Shown here piece by piece: positions 9,210 to 18,321 of a DNA stretch of 47,428 bases (position 1 is the stretch's first letter; every line of letters begins with the position of its first letter). Where the stretch lies: assembly GCA_000503835.1 (NCBI GenBank), contig CP006914.1, positions 109,790 through 157,217 on the forward strand, in the 5' to 3' direction. The stretch comes from a candidate division WWE3 bacterium RAAC2_WWE3_1. GTDB lineage: Bacteria; Patescibacteriota; WWE3; UBA101185; UBA10185. A program made the translations under genes and the position numbers. The notes beneath the pieces are model-generated. The model did not search any database. It worked only from the letters and a program-made list of their open reading frames with translations, and was not told the origin of the DNA.

Positions 9210-10354
9210 AAATTCTCTACACCCACAACTCATCTAAACAGGGAGGCATGGAACAGCATGTTTTGGATCTTGTTAAAGGAATGCTAAGTGTGGGGAATGA
9301 AGTCTTTGTCTGGTGTCCAGTAGGAAAACCTGCGGATATTTATGAGGGGGCAGGGGCAAAGGTTTTTAGAAAAAGCATCGAATCCGATTTTGACCGTGCG
9401 TATATCGATGAGCTGACCACTTTCTTAAAGGAAACACAGATCGAGGTTATTCACGCCCACGAACTAAAAGCCGCGGCTAACGCACTTGTTGCCGCCAGGA
9501 ACGCCCACACTCCGGTCAAAATAACGCACGTTCATACGCCAATCTCCGAATGGAAGATAAACCCCACCAAACGCAAAGTGGACACGCTCTTTTACAGTTT
9601 TATCGTAAACCGCTTTTCCGATGCTGAGATCGCTCTAACCGAGTCGAAAAAGAAGATAAAAATAAAGGAAGGCATAAATAAAGATAAAATCGTTGTGATA
9701 CCAAACGGTCTTGATATAACAAAGCTCACCGTTTCTCAGATTACAAAAACAGACTACGAAGAGGAGATAAGAAAAAAGTATGGGATAAATAAGAACGCCT
9801 TTGTGTTCGGGAATGTCGGAAGAATATCTCGGGAAAAAGGCCATGACATTTTATTGACCTCCTACAAAAAGTTTTTAAGCACCGACATGTATCATTCCAA
9901 GGATTTCGTGCTGTTCATTGCCGGGGGAGGTGAGTTGGAGAATGATATCAGACAGCTGGCAATTACGAAGGGTGTTGGTGATAAAGTTATTTTTACGGGT
10001 GAATTTCCTGCAGAAGACCTGGTAAAGATTTATTCTGCTTTTGACTTTTTTGTTTTTCCGACTTTGGCGGAGGGTTTTGGCTTAGTTCTTGTCGAAGCCA
10101 TGTACATGGGACTTCCTGTTATATGTTCCGATCTTGAAGTATTGAAAGAGGTTGCAGGAGACACGGTTACTTATTTCCGAGCCGGTGACCCTTCCGACCT
10201 TTCTGAAAAAATGATTGAAGCCTATGAAAAATACGTTAACAATGAGCAGGAGCCCCGTATGCGGGGTAAACAAAGGGTAACCGAACTCTTTACCATCGAG
10301 GCCTTTACGAACAGTTACGTTTCACTTTACGAAAGGATGTTGAACAAAAAATGA
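9206..10354 (+). CDS. GT4 family glycosyltransferase
   Basis: The 382-residue GT-B enzyme has an N-terminal acceptor domain starting MKILYTHNSSKQGGMEQH, where the glycine-rich loop is typical of GT4. This is followed by VIPNGLD, then GRISREKGHD and FPTLAEGFGLVLVEAM with the E-x7-E motif that binds the nucleotide sugar. It overlaps both neighbours by 4 bp (ATGA), so it is translationally coupled in the glycan operon. It probably adds one sugar to the lipid-linked intermediate in the cytoplasm. Specificity is unknown. Confidence 0.88.
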   Translation: MKILYTHNSSKQGGMEQHVLDLVKGMLSVGNEVFVWCPVGKPADIYEGAGAKVFRKSIESDFDRAYIDELTTFLKETQIEVIHAHELKAAANALVAARNAHTPVKITHVHTPISEWKINPTKRKVDTLFYSFIVNRFSDAEIALTESKKKIKIKEGINKDKIVVIPNGLDITKLTVSQITKTDYEEEIRKKYGINKNAFVFGNVGRISREKGHDILLTSYKKFLSTDMYHSKDFVLFIAGGGELENDIRQLAITKGVGDKVIFTGEFPAEDLVKIYSAFDFFVFPTLAEGFGLVLVEAMYMGLPVICSDLEVLKEVAGDTVTYFRAGDPSDLSEKMIEAYEKYVNNEQEPRMRGKQRVTELFTIEAFTNSYVSLYERMLNKK

Positions 10355-11490
10355 AAATACTAATGTTGGGAAGATACCATTTAATGGAGCACGGCGGGGG
10401 AGATAAAGTGCAAATAGAGAACACCGCGCGGGAACTAAGGGAGCTGGGTGTCGATGTTGAAATCAAAACAGACGAAGATTTTATTCCCCAAAACTATGAT
10501 CTTATTCACATATTTCAACTGGATTGGACACCCGAGACCTATTTATACGCCAAAAAAGCTCATGAAGCCGGAAAACCGATAATTTTGTCGCCGATCCACC
10601 ACAGCATCAAGGAGGTGAAAAGGTTCGACGACGAATACGTGTTCGATTTCCGAAGACTTTCAAAGGTTATTTTTGGCAACCAGTTTCACCGCGACACATT
10701 TAAAAATGTTTACAGATCATTAGCCGACCCAAAAAAAATTAAACCCACCATTTTAAGCGTTACACACGGTTTTCAAAAAATGCAGAAAGAAGTCTTGGAG
10801 ATGTCGCAGAAAGTTTTGGTTCAGACCGACCTCGAAACGAAAGATTTGGAAGACACGTTCGGTGTGAAAATAGATGCAGTAAAAGTTCCTAATGGGGTTA
10901 GCAGAAACTTTATTGAACAGGACGCCGGGGCTGAAAAAAGAAATCCCCTCAACTTAAGTGATTACATTATTTGCGTAGGACGTATCGAACCGAGAAAAAA
11001 CCAATTGAAGATAATTGAGGCTGTCGAAAAACTTAGGAATGAAACAGGAGAAGATCTGCAGTTGGTTTTTATCGGAGTATCTGCCGGATTGAAACATTTT
11101 GAGTATGGAAGTATGTTCAATAAAAGAAAAGCCGAAAATGCCTGGATCCACCACATTGAGAAAGTTCCCTATTCGGAAATGCCCGATTACTACCGAAACG
11201 CTAAGGTAGGTGTAAGCGCGAGTTGGTTCGAGACCACCGGTCTGACAAGCCTTGAGGCCCTTTTTTGCGGTACAAACGCCGTAGCTTCAGGCGAAAGAGC
11301 CCGGGAGTATCTCAAAGATTATGCGTCATACTGCGACCCGGGTAGTATAGATTCTATAGCGGACGCAATAAAAACCCAGCTAAAGGCTCCAGGACCTCAA
11401 ATTGCCCCTGAATTGAGAGAAGAATATACTTGGGAAAAAGCCGCGGCGAAGACGCTGGCCGTTTATGAAGAGGTATTGAACAAATGGTAG
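10351..11490 (+). CDS. GT4 family glycosyltransferase
   Basis: A 379-residue GT-B protein. The N-terminus has MLGRYHLMEHGGGDK, the middle has KVPNGVSRNF and ICVGRIEPRKNQ, and the C-terminal donor domain has ASWFETTGLTSLEALFCGT, a variant of the E-x7-E segment. It is coupled by an ATGA overlap to the preceding glycosyltransferase and by a 7-bp overlap to the next gene. It acts in the cytoplasm on the same glycan. Compared with its neighbour the donor segment is less canonical, so a different donor sugar is plausible. Confidence 0.85.
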   Translation: MKILMLGRYHLMEHGGGDKVQIENTARELRELGVDVEIKTDEDFIPQNYDLIHIFQLDWTPETYLYAKKAHEAGKPIILSPIHHSIKEVKRFDDEYVFDFRRLSKVIFGNQFHRDTFKNVYRSLADPKKIKPTILSVTHGFQKMQKEVLEMSQKVLVQTDLETKDLEDTFGVKIDAVKVPNGVSRNFIEQDAGAEKRNPLNLSDYIICVGRIEPRKNQLKIIEAVEKLRNETGEDLQLVFIGVSAGLKHFEYGSMFNKRKAENAWIHHIEKVPYSEMPDYYRNAKVGVSASWFETTGLTSLEALFCGTNAVASGERAREYLKDYASYCDPGSIDSIADAIKTQLKAPGPQIAPELREEYTWEKAAAKTLAVYEEVLNKW

Positions 11491-14354
11491 AAATTGCAGT
11501 AATAGCAACAATTTGTATTCTTTCATACGTACTAATACTGCGTAATCTGGATTTTGCAGTGTACGTTCTCATTCTGCTTTCCGTTCTTCTGCATAAAGAG
11601 CTTTTCAGTTTTTACAGATGGGATTTGATGCCGATCCGCGCTTTTATGCTGGCGCTTCTCGCCGCGGTCTTAACCAAAATTGTCATGTGGCTGATAAAAG
11701 ACAGAAACTTTTCCGTGCTTTTTTCCAAACTAAGAGATCCTGTTGTGGTATCGATAGTTCTGTTGTGGGTTGTGCGTTTGATATCAATAGTAAATTCGAA
11801 GAACATCCAGTCCTCCGTATTTTTGATGGGATTTTTCACGACATCGACCGCGATGTTCCTGCTCCTCTATTTCACGTACAAAAACCGACCTGACCGGGTA
11901 TTAAAATATCTTCGTTTTTACATTTACACGGTGTTTACACTCACTCTGTTCGGCTGGTTCCAATTTTATTTGTATCAGACGACCGGTGTGATTATAGGAG
12001 CTTTGTGGAATATTCCCGGGAACCTGCCCCGTGTGGGAGCGACTTTTTGGGATGTAAACCATTACGGCGCACTATTGTCGGCGCTTTTGCCTCTTCTTGG
12101 GGTCTTAATAATTATGGGAAAGAGTCTAAAGGGTAGGGCTGTCGATGTTTTGATGTTTATCTCCATGCTGGCCGCGCTTTTACTTACGAATAGCCGTACG
12201 GCGTGGATAATGGCAGGCGTGACCTTTTTGGTTTTTGTTTCTACCCTTATATTCCGGAAGATTGGTTCCAAAGGTGTTTTATATCTTTTTATCGCACTGG
12301 TTGTAATATCCGTACCGTTCATAAGGGAATACAGTATAAAATCCAGTCCGTTCAGGGCACAGATCAAGCAGTATTTTCATTACCGCATGGACTCTTTCGA
12401 CTCCCATTTCATGCTTATAACAGGAACCGTACAGATTTTTGAGAAATATCCTTTGATCGGGGGAGGGTATGGGTCTTTCTTCGAGCATTTTAGCAGTACA
12501 AAGATTGCACCGACCTTTTTTGGCCGCGATCCTGCCGCCCTGAACACAAGAGTTCCCGCGCACACCATATGGGGTGAACTTATAGCGGAAACGGGTATTT
12601 TAGGATTAACGACATTCAGCGTCTTTGTATTTTCCATGCTGGCCGCGCTTTTATACGGAGCTTTAAAACTCGAAAAAAAGAAAGAATTTTTAATCAGCGC
12701 GGTCTTTTTTGCAACAATTGTCGGCTGGCTCATTGCGGGAATTTTTTATTCTTACAGTTCGGAATTTTTCTGGATAATTTTTTCTTTTATAGCCGCGTGG
12801 GGTGCAGGCACAGTATATGAAAAATACGGCAGAAATATTGTCTTTTCATACTTTTTCCGATCAGAAAAGATAGTTCCGCTTGTTTTGGCAGGTCTCGCCA
12901 TTATTTTAATATTTTCCGGGCTGGGAAAGAACCACCTTATTCCTTACGACGAAGCGATATACGCTAAGATAGCTAAAAATATGGTCACTTCCGGTGAATA
13001 TTTGGTACAGGAATGGAAACCTCTGAGTGTCTGGTACGAAAAACCGCCTTTATATATGTGGCTCGTGTCGTTATTTATGTCCCTCTTTGGGGCAACTCCC
13101 TTTGCGGCCAGACTGCCGAGTGCCGTAATGGGGTTTCTTACCGTGATGATGGTTTACTTTGCCGGTAAAAAAATGTTTAACAAGACGACCGGCTTTTTAT
13201 CTGCCCTAGCCCTGCTAACAACCACTCAGTATCTGTATTATTCGCGTGCGGCCATGACGGATGTAACCGCCACCTTTTTTATATCGGCCTCTCTCTTTGC
13301 TTACATATTTATCAGAGGAAAGAAAAAGAGTTTCTTATGGCTGTTTCCCGGATTTTTCGCGGGGTTTGCAGTCATGACAAAAGGTGTGGTAGGACTTCTT
13401 CCGTTCCCGGCAATAATTTTATGTGAACTGTACCTTTTATTGACAGGTCAGTCCAAATTTTCAGCTAAAGCCATAAAACCCCTTATACTTACACTTCTGG
13501 GATGGGCTGTGGTTGCACTGCCCTGGCATATTTACACATACAAAATGTTCGGCACGGCATTTTTAGATCAGTACCTCGGATATCACGTTTGGGACAGGGC
13601 AGTTACGGCCATAGAAGATAAAGGAAGGCCGTTCTTCTGGTACGTAACCGTTCTGAAAGTAAGTATGCGGCTCTGGTTTGTAGTTCTATTAGCTGCCTTG
13701 CCCGCTGCCGTATACAAGGTTTTCAAAAAAAGACGTGTTTATGTATTTCTGCTTGTCTGGGCTCTTTTTGTCTTCTTTTTCTTTTCGTCGGCCAAATCCA
13801 AATTGGTCTGGTATGTGATGCCGATGTATCCCCCGCTCGCGTTGATTGTCGGTTCTTTTATTGATAAAACCCTAAATTATTTTATGAGACGGTTTAGGAA
13901 ATTCGATACTTTGTGGTTTAAAGCAACAACGGTTTTTTTAGTCACGGCTGTATCCCTGTCGTATCTTTTTTACTACAGGGAACTTGTTTACACTTCGGAT
14001 CTTACCGGTGCCGAAGCCGAACTATTGATTTCTAAGGACGCGCGTTTCGGAATTAAAACCAAGGTTTACATTGACCGTATGGATATTCCGCTGGCGATGT
14101 ATTACACCGACGGTTCTTTCAACATTCTGGACTTTAGAGCCGACAGGTACGATCGTGTGCCCATACCTGTGTACGATCAGCCGACCGTACTTCTTACGAA
14201 AAAAGGCAGGTTTAGTGAAAACGTTGTCGGGTTTAATTACAAACCGGTCGTCGTTGAAGAACGGGGCGACTGGGTACTTTGGTATTTTATATCTCAGAAG
14301 GAATATGATTCCCGGACAGTACCCCCGGCTGTTCCGGTAGTGGCGAACCCCTGA
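11484..14354 (+). CDS. Fusion of O-antigen ligase/polymerase (Wzy_C) and GT39/ArnT-like transferase
   Basis: A 956-residue integral membrane protein with two halves. Residues about 1-455 look like the WaaL/Wzy_C family: many helices, a loop with TNSRTAW, and a large periplasmic-type loop ending in VPAHTIWGELIAETG, where the His matches the conserved His of this family. Residues from about 480 look like GT39/ArnT: a membrane helix, then IPYDEAIYAKIAKNMV with the acidic pair expected in the first outer loop, later KPPLYMW and MTDVTATF, then a chain of helices and a soluble C-terminal domain. The protein could join or polymerise a glycan and add a sugar on the outer face. Start ATG 11484 overlaps the preceding gene. 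Its last 68 bp overlap the convergent flippase gene. Confidence 0.8.
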   Translation: MVEIAVIATICILSYVLILRNLDFAVYVLILLSVLLHKELFSFYRWDLMPIRAFMLALLAAVLTKIVMWLIKDRNFSVLFSKLRDPVVVSIVLLWVVRLISIVNSKNIQSSVFLMGFFTTSTAMFLLLYFTYKNRPDRVLKYLRFYIYTVFTLTLFGWFQFYLYQTTGVIIGALWNIPGNLPRVGATFWDVNHYGALLSALLPLLGVLIIMGKSLKGRAVDVLMFISMLAALLLTNSRTAWIMAGVTFLVFVSTLIFRKIGSKGVLYLFIALVVISVPFIREYSIKSSPFRAQIKQYFHYRMDSFDSHFMLITGTVQIFEKYPLIGGGYGSFFEHFSSTKIAPTFFGRDPAALNTRVPAHTIWGELIAETGILGLTTFSVFVFSMLAALLYGALKLEKKKEFLISAVFFATIVGWLIAGIFYSYSSEFFWIIFSFIAAWGAGTVYEKYGRNIVFSYFFRSEKIVPLVLAGLAIILIFSGLGKNHLIPYDEAIYAKIAKNMVTSGEYLVQEWKPLSVWYEKPPLYMWLVSLFMSLFGATPFAARLPSAVMGFLTVMMVYFAGKKMFNKTTGFLSALALLTTTQYLYYSRAAMTDVTATFFISASLFAYIFIRGKKKSFLWLFPGFFAGFAVMTKGVVGLLPFPAIILCELYLLLTGQSKFSAKAIKPLILTLLGWAVVALPWHIYTYKMFGTAFLDQYLGYHVWDRAVTAIEDKGRPFFWYVTVLKVSMRLWFVVLLAALPAAVYKVFKKRRVYVFLLVWALFVFFFFSSAKSKLVWYVMPMYPPLALIVGSFIDKTLNYFMRRFRKFDTLWFKATTVFLVTAVSLSYLFYYRELVYTSDLTGAEAELLISKDARFGIKTKVYIDRMDIPLAMYYTDGSFNILDFRADRYDRVPIPVYDQPTVLLTKKGRFSENVVGFNYKPVVVEERGDWVLWYFISQKEYDSRTVPPAVPVVANP

Positions 14355-15540
14355 AACGGGAGATAAAATACACTACTGTTACTAAACCTGCTATGGCCGA
14401 GACAAGATTAGACCATGCAATTCCGTATAAGGATAAACTTGGCACAAGAATTAATGCTGTCAGACCGTACGCGGAAAGTTTCACAACAGTAGCGGCGATA
14501 ATATACCCGGTTTTACTTTCGACAAAGAAAAGATTTTCTATAAAAGTGTGAATAGCTGAAACAGCCGCGGCAAGAATTAAAATATCCAGCAGTTTTACGG
14601 ACCCGGAAAATTTTTCTCCGAAAATTGTAGTTATAAAAAGTTCCGAACCGGCGATAGCTACCACCGCCAAGGCAAGAATACCGCCGGCTATCAATGTTGT
14701 TTCTTTATAGTCGTAATTTGTTCCGGTCAATTTACGTGTGGCGTTTTTGGGCAGTAATACGGCAAAAACCGATAGCGACGCAAGCGAGAATAAGTTTGAA
14801 ATTTTGTTAGCCAGGGAAAGTATGCCCACGTCGCCGAATCCTTTTGTGATTTTTGCAATTGCGTTGTTGAGAGTTCCCCAGCTTTCGTAGACTATTTGAG
14901 AAACGCCGGCCGGTGAGGATTCTTTGAAAAGTTTGCGGACTCCCTGGAAATTGAAGATAAACTTTTTGTTCTCGGTGGGCAAAAAGAAATATAAGAATAT
15001 TCCGGCAAAGATAGTCAATGAAAAAACACCGAAAGCTAAATTTAAGCTGGGTGTAACGATTGCCGTGAAAAAAAGTAATGCGAAAACACCTTTGACCAAT
15101 TGCGGAATTGTATTTAAAAGAACCATCCCGGCATATTTTTCCGCTCTCTGGAAGTATGCATAAAAAAGGTAGTTCATCGTGTATGCAAGAATTCCGAGAA
15201 TAAATATTGTGGCGGTTGTTCCGTCAAATATATTTAATAATTTTAAGCTGATTAATGAAACGGGAACCGAAACCAAAAACTGCAAAACTTTGAGTGTAAA
15301 AAGTGTGCTGGAGAGCTCGGCGTTCTGTTCTTTTATCGATCTTGCCACATAGACCGAATTTGCCCCAAAATCCACTATTTTTGAAATGGTAAGAAGGAGC
15401 GTAGACAAAAGTGCATACTTGCCGAATGTTTCCAGATCAAGGGTGCGCGCCACTGCGGTTAGGAACAGGAAGCCAAGCCCGGCGTTAAATATATTTCCGA
15501 GACCTACAAATGAGATCTTTCTTAAGGATTTAGTCGGCAC
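14287..15540 (-). CDS. wzx: Wzx-type polysaccharide flippase (MVF/MATE-like)
   Basis: A 417-residue protein with about 12 hydrophobic helices in the arrangement of PST/MVF-family polysaccharide flippases. It opens with a short basic segment and VGLGNIFNAGLGFLFL; internal segments such as FGKYALLSTLLL and AVLLPKNATR are family-like. It should move the lipid-linked oligosaccharide from the cytoplasmic to the outer face of the membrane. The start is GTG at 15540; an earlier ATG is closed by an immediate stop. It lies 28 bp downstream of rfbD on the same strand, so the two probably form an operon. Its 3' end overlaps the convergent fusion gene by 68 bp. Confidence 0.8.
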   Translation of the reverse strand: MPTKSLRKISFVGLGNIFNAGLGFLFLTAVARTLDLETFGKYALLSTLLLTISKIVDFGANSVYVARSIKEQNAELSSTLFTLKVLQFLVSVPVSLISLKLLNIFDGTTATIFILGILAYTMNYLFYAYFQRAEKYAGMVLLNTIPQLVKGVFALLFFTAIVTPSLNLAFGVFSLTIFAGIFLYFFLPTENKKFIFNFQGVRKLFKESSPAGVSQIVYESWGTLNNAIAKITKGFGDVGILSLANKISNLFSLASLSVFAVLLPKNATRKLTGTNYDYKETTLIAGGILALAVVAIAGSELFITTIFGEKFSGSVKLLDILILAAAVSAIHTFIENLFFVESKTGYIIAATVVKLSAYGLTALILVPSLSLYGIAWSNLVSAIAGLVTVVYFISRFRGSPLPEQPGVLSGNHIPSEI

Positions 15541-15568
15541 AATCTTATATTATCATTTTGGTGCGGGA

Positions 15569-16459
15569 TTAGAACGAGAGCTTGGTCAGGGCGTCGTCTA
15601 TGTTTTCCTTCCAGGTGCCGAACTTAACATTAAGCGTGTTTTCCGTGTATTCTGTATTTAAATTTATGTAAAGAGGCCGGGGAATTCCTGATTTTTGTGA
15701 AAACTCTTTTAGTGAACCGGGTTTAAGTATTGAGACATCGCGCCCGGACTTTTCCAGTAAATACCCGGCGAAATCAAAATGCGAGACAGGCTTGTGTGAA
15801 GCAACGTGAAAAACTCCTGTGCGGTGTCCTTCAATAATTTTATCGAGGCTTTCGGAGAGATCATTTATGTAGGTCGGCGTTATAGTATTGTCTGCAAACA
15901 TCGGATACAAACTATTCGTATTGTACAAATGGAAGATTGTATGAAGCACGTCTTTTTTTGTGTGGGCAGGTCCGGCGAACGGATAAGCAATCCGTACTAT
16001 CGTAGAGTCACCATTCGACTTTATTAATGCCGTCTCACCCTCAAGCTTCGTTATTCCGTACCAACTTATTTTTTTATAATCAGAGCTGTAATTTTCATTT
16101 TCGTAGTACATTTCTGCGGGACTGCTTTTTCCCGGAAATATCAGGTCCGTACTTATTTGAATCAGAAAAATACCCTTCTTTTTACAGATTTTCGCAAGGT
16201 TATTTACTCCCCCGACATTTGTTTTCCAAACCGTACCGTCTTTATCATTCCTTTGGGTTTCGGCATTTTTGGTATCGGTGTAGGCGGCAAAATTTATTAT
16301 GCACTTTGGGCTTGTCTCGGAAATATAATTTTCCACCTGTACCGGATTGGTAATATCCATTTCTGTTTCGTCGGGACAGATAAAGTTGTGTGTCCTCTGT
16401 GAGTAATTTATATAGTGTGTACCGACGAGTCCGCCGGCTCCGGTGACTAAAATTCTCAT
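15569..16459 (-). CDS. rfbD: dTDP-4-dehydrorhamnose reductase
   Basis: A 296-residue short-chain (extended SDR) enzyme. The N-terminus carries the NAD(P)-binding GAGGLVG (residues 7-13), followed by DITNP and INFAAYTDT, all typical of RmlD. The catalytic Tyr-x3-Lys appears as WYGITKLEGE. It performs the last step of dTDP-L-rhamnose synthesis, reducing the 4-keto sugar. It is divergent from rfbA, which starts about 105 bp away. A TAAAAT box lies 9 bases ahead of its ATG on the minus strand, so its mRNA probably has almost no leader. The rest of the pathway (rfbA, B, C) is next door, which supports the call. Confidence 0.9.
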   Translation of the reverse strand: MRILVTGAGGLVGTHYINYSQRTHNFICPDETEMDITNPVQVENYISETSPKCIINFAAYTDTKNAETQRNDKDGTVWKTNVGGVNNLAKICKKKGIFLIQISTDLIFPGKSSPAEMYYENENYSSDYKKISWYGITKLEGETALIKSNGDSTIVRIAYPFAGPAHTKKDVLHTIFHLYNTNSLYPMFADNTITPTYINDLSESLDKIIEGHRTGVFHVASHKPVSHFDFAGYLLEKSGRDVSILKPGSLKEFSQKSGIPRPLYINLNTEYTENTLNVKFGTWKENIDDALTKLSF

Positions 16460-16511
16460 ATAATTGGAATTTTACATTAATCTGCGTGTATATACATTTC
16501 AGTTCTGATGT

Positions 16512-16545
16512 TTGAAGGATAGTTGAAACAATGGTAAACTATCCT
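16512..16545 (+). promoter_or_regulatory. rfbA promoter with overlapping operator-like inverted repeat
   Basis: TTGAAG (16512-16517), 17 bases, TAAACT (16535-16540). Over it lies a 9-bp perfect inverted repeat, AGGATAGTT (16516-16524) and AACTATCCT (16537-16545), separated by 12 bases. It covers the end of the -35 and all of the -10, the position expected of a repressor site. Confidence 0.55.
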
Positions 16546-16564
16546 GTAGTTCGCCCAAACCTAT

Positions 16565-17299
16565 ATGAAAGGCATAATTCTAGCCGGAGGATTAGGTTCA
16601 CGCCTTTACCCTCTGACCTACGCAACAAATAAGCACCTTCTCCCGATATACGATAAACCGATGATATTTTATCCCATCCGGACTTTAGTAAAGGCCGGCA
16701 TAAAGGAAATTATGATAGTTGTCGGAGGACCGCACGCCGGTCATTTTATTTCTGTCCTGAAAAACGGAATAGATTTTGGGATTAAGCATCTGGAGTTCGC
16801 GTTTCAGGATACGGTTGACCATAAAGGAAAAAAGATTGAAGGCGGGATATCCCATGCCCTATCTTTGTGTGAGGATTTTGCGGATAACTCGTCGGTAGCG
16901 GTCATACTTGGTGATAATACAACCGACGCCGACATGTCCGCCGCGGTAAAAGAGTTTACTGACGGCGCCACGATATTTCTTAAAAGAGTTTCGGATCCGA
17001 ACAGATACGGTGTTCCCGTATTTAACGGTAAAAAAATAATTTTGATTGAAGAAAAACCGCGGAAACCAAAATCAGATTACGCGGTAACAGGGTTGTATCT
17101 TTACGACAACACGGTTTTTAAAAGAATAAAAACCCTGAAACCTTCATTGAGAGGTGAGCTTGAGATTACTGATCTGAATAATTCTTATATTAAAGACGGT
17201 AAACTTAACTGGGCGAAATTGTCGGGATTTTGGACAGACGCAGGTACCTACGATAGTTTATTTATTGCCAGCGAATATTGGGCCAAAAAACATTTATGA
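16565..17299 (+). CDS. rfbA: Glucose-1-phosphate thymidylyltransferase (short form)
   Basis: The 244-residue protein has the nucleotidyltransferase signature at its N-terminus (MKGIILAGGLGSRLYPLT), then NKHLLPIYDKPMI, ILGDNTTD for metal binding, and LIEEKPRKPKSDYAVTGLY. It makes dTDP-glucose from dTTP and glucose-1-phosphate, the first step toward dTDP-rhamnose. Usual RmlA is about 290 residues; this belongs to the shorter RfbA-like form lacking the C-terminal extension. It leads the rfbABC operon behind an operator-bearing promoter, with no clear Shine-Dalgarno sequence. Its stop overlaps the next start by 4 bp. Confidence 0.9.
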   Translation: MKGIILAGGLGSRLYPLTYATNKHLLPIYDKPMIFYPIRTLVKAGIKEIMIVVGGPHAGHFISVLKNGIDFGIKHLEFAFQDTVDHKGKKIEGGISHALSLCEDFADNSSVAVILGDNTTDADMSAAVKEFTDGATIFLKRVSDPNRYGVPVFNGKKIILIEEKPRKPKSDYAVTGLYLYDNTVFKRIKTLKPSLRGELEITDLNNSYIKDGKLNWAKLSGFWTDAGTYDSLFIASEYWAKKHL

Positions 17300-18321
17300 A
17301 AATACTTATAACAGGAGGATGCGGCTTTATCGGATCTAATTTTGTCAGATTTTGGAGTAAGAAGTACCCGAAAGATGAAATAGTGGTATTGGATAAACTT
17401 ACTTACGCCGGTCACAAAGAAAATCTGAAGGGCGTAGAGCATGTGTTTATTAAAGGTGACATTTGCGACGCATCTGCCGTGAAAAAAGCCATGAAAAGCG
17501 CGGACGTGGTCGTTCATTTTGCCGCCGAATCCCATGTTGATCGCAGTATTATGGAACCGGGCGTGTTCATGCAGACTAATGTGATAGGAACTCATATCTT
17601 ACTTGAAGAGGCTTTGAGACAAAAAGTGAAACTTTTTCATCATGTTTCGACAGATGAAGTTTTCGGTTCCCTTCCGGTCGATAGACCCGACCTTCGTTTT
17701 AACGAGTCAACAAATTATTCTCCCAACAGCCCGTATTCTGCCTCCAAGGCAGCTTCGGATCACCTTGTCCGTGCGTACCATAAAACTTTCGGACTTCCGG
17801 TAACAATTACGAATACCTCAAATAACTATGGACCGTATCAGGATCCTGAAAAATTGATACCGAGATTTATTACCGGTCTTATTGAAGGAAAAAAAGTTCC
17901 TCTCATGGGAAACGGAGAGAATGTTCGTGACTGGTGTTATGTAGAAGACCACTGTACCGCTATGGATGCAGTTATCGGCAGTGCCCTGAAAGATAAAAAA
18001 ATACTCGGGGAAACGTTCTGTGTGGGCGGAGATTCTGAAAAGACCAATTTAGAAACGACAAATATCCTTTTAAAGATTTTTGCCAAGGACAGTTCGTGGA
18101 TAGAAAAAATTCCCCACCGTCTGGGGCATGATGAAAGATACGCGATTGACTCCTCTAAGATTAAAAAAGTTCTTGGATGGGAACCGGCAAATAATTTTGA
18201 AAAAAGTCTTGTCGAAACCGTCAGGTGGTACAAGGACAACGAGTGGTGGTGGAAACCATTGAAAGAGGGACGTCCGCTGATCGATCCTGATGTACAATTG
18301 AAGCGTGCAAACAGTGTCTGA
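17296..18321 (+). CDS. rfbB: dTDP-glucose 4,6-dehydratase
   Basis: A 341-residue extended SDR. It has the NAD-binding TGGCGFIGSNFVRFW at the N-terminus, HFAAESHVDRS, the catalytic TDEVFG segment and YSASKAASDHL (Tyr-x3-Lys), then NNYGPYQDPEKLIP. All are diagnostic for RmlB. It converts dTDP-glucose to the 4-keto-6-deoxy sugar. ATG 17296, which overlaps the rfbA stop (ATGA), is chosen over an in-frame TTG at 17278, since the family starts directly with MKILITGG. Its 3' end overlaps rfbC by 17 bp. Confidence 0.93.
   Translation: MKILITGGCGFIGSNFVRFWSKKYPKDEIVVLDKLTYAGHKENLKGVEHVFIKGDICDASAVKKAMKSADVVVHFAAESHVDRSIMEPGVFMQTNVIGTHILLEEALRQKVKLFHHVSTDEVFGSLPVDRPDLRFNESTNYSPNSPYSASKAASDHLVRAYHKTFGLPVTITNTSNNYGPYQDPEKLIPRFITGLIEGKKVPLMGNGENVRDWCYVEDHCTAMDAVIGSALKDKKILGETFCVGGDSEKTNLETTNILLKIFAKDSSWIEKIPHRLGHDERYAIDSSKIKKVLGWEPANNFEKSLVETVRWYKDNEWWWKPLKEGRPLIDPDVQLKRANSV

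Noticed and set aside
12062-12733. Several overlapping ORFs in other frames inside the ligase/GT39 fusion
   Set aside because: The main frame has clear membrane-protein motifs throughout; the others are shadows.
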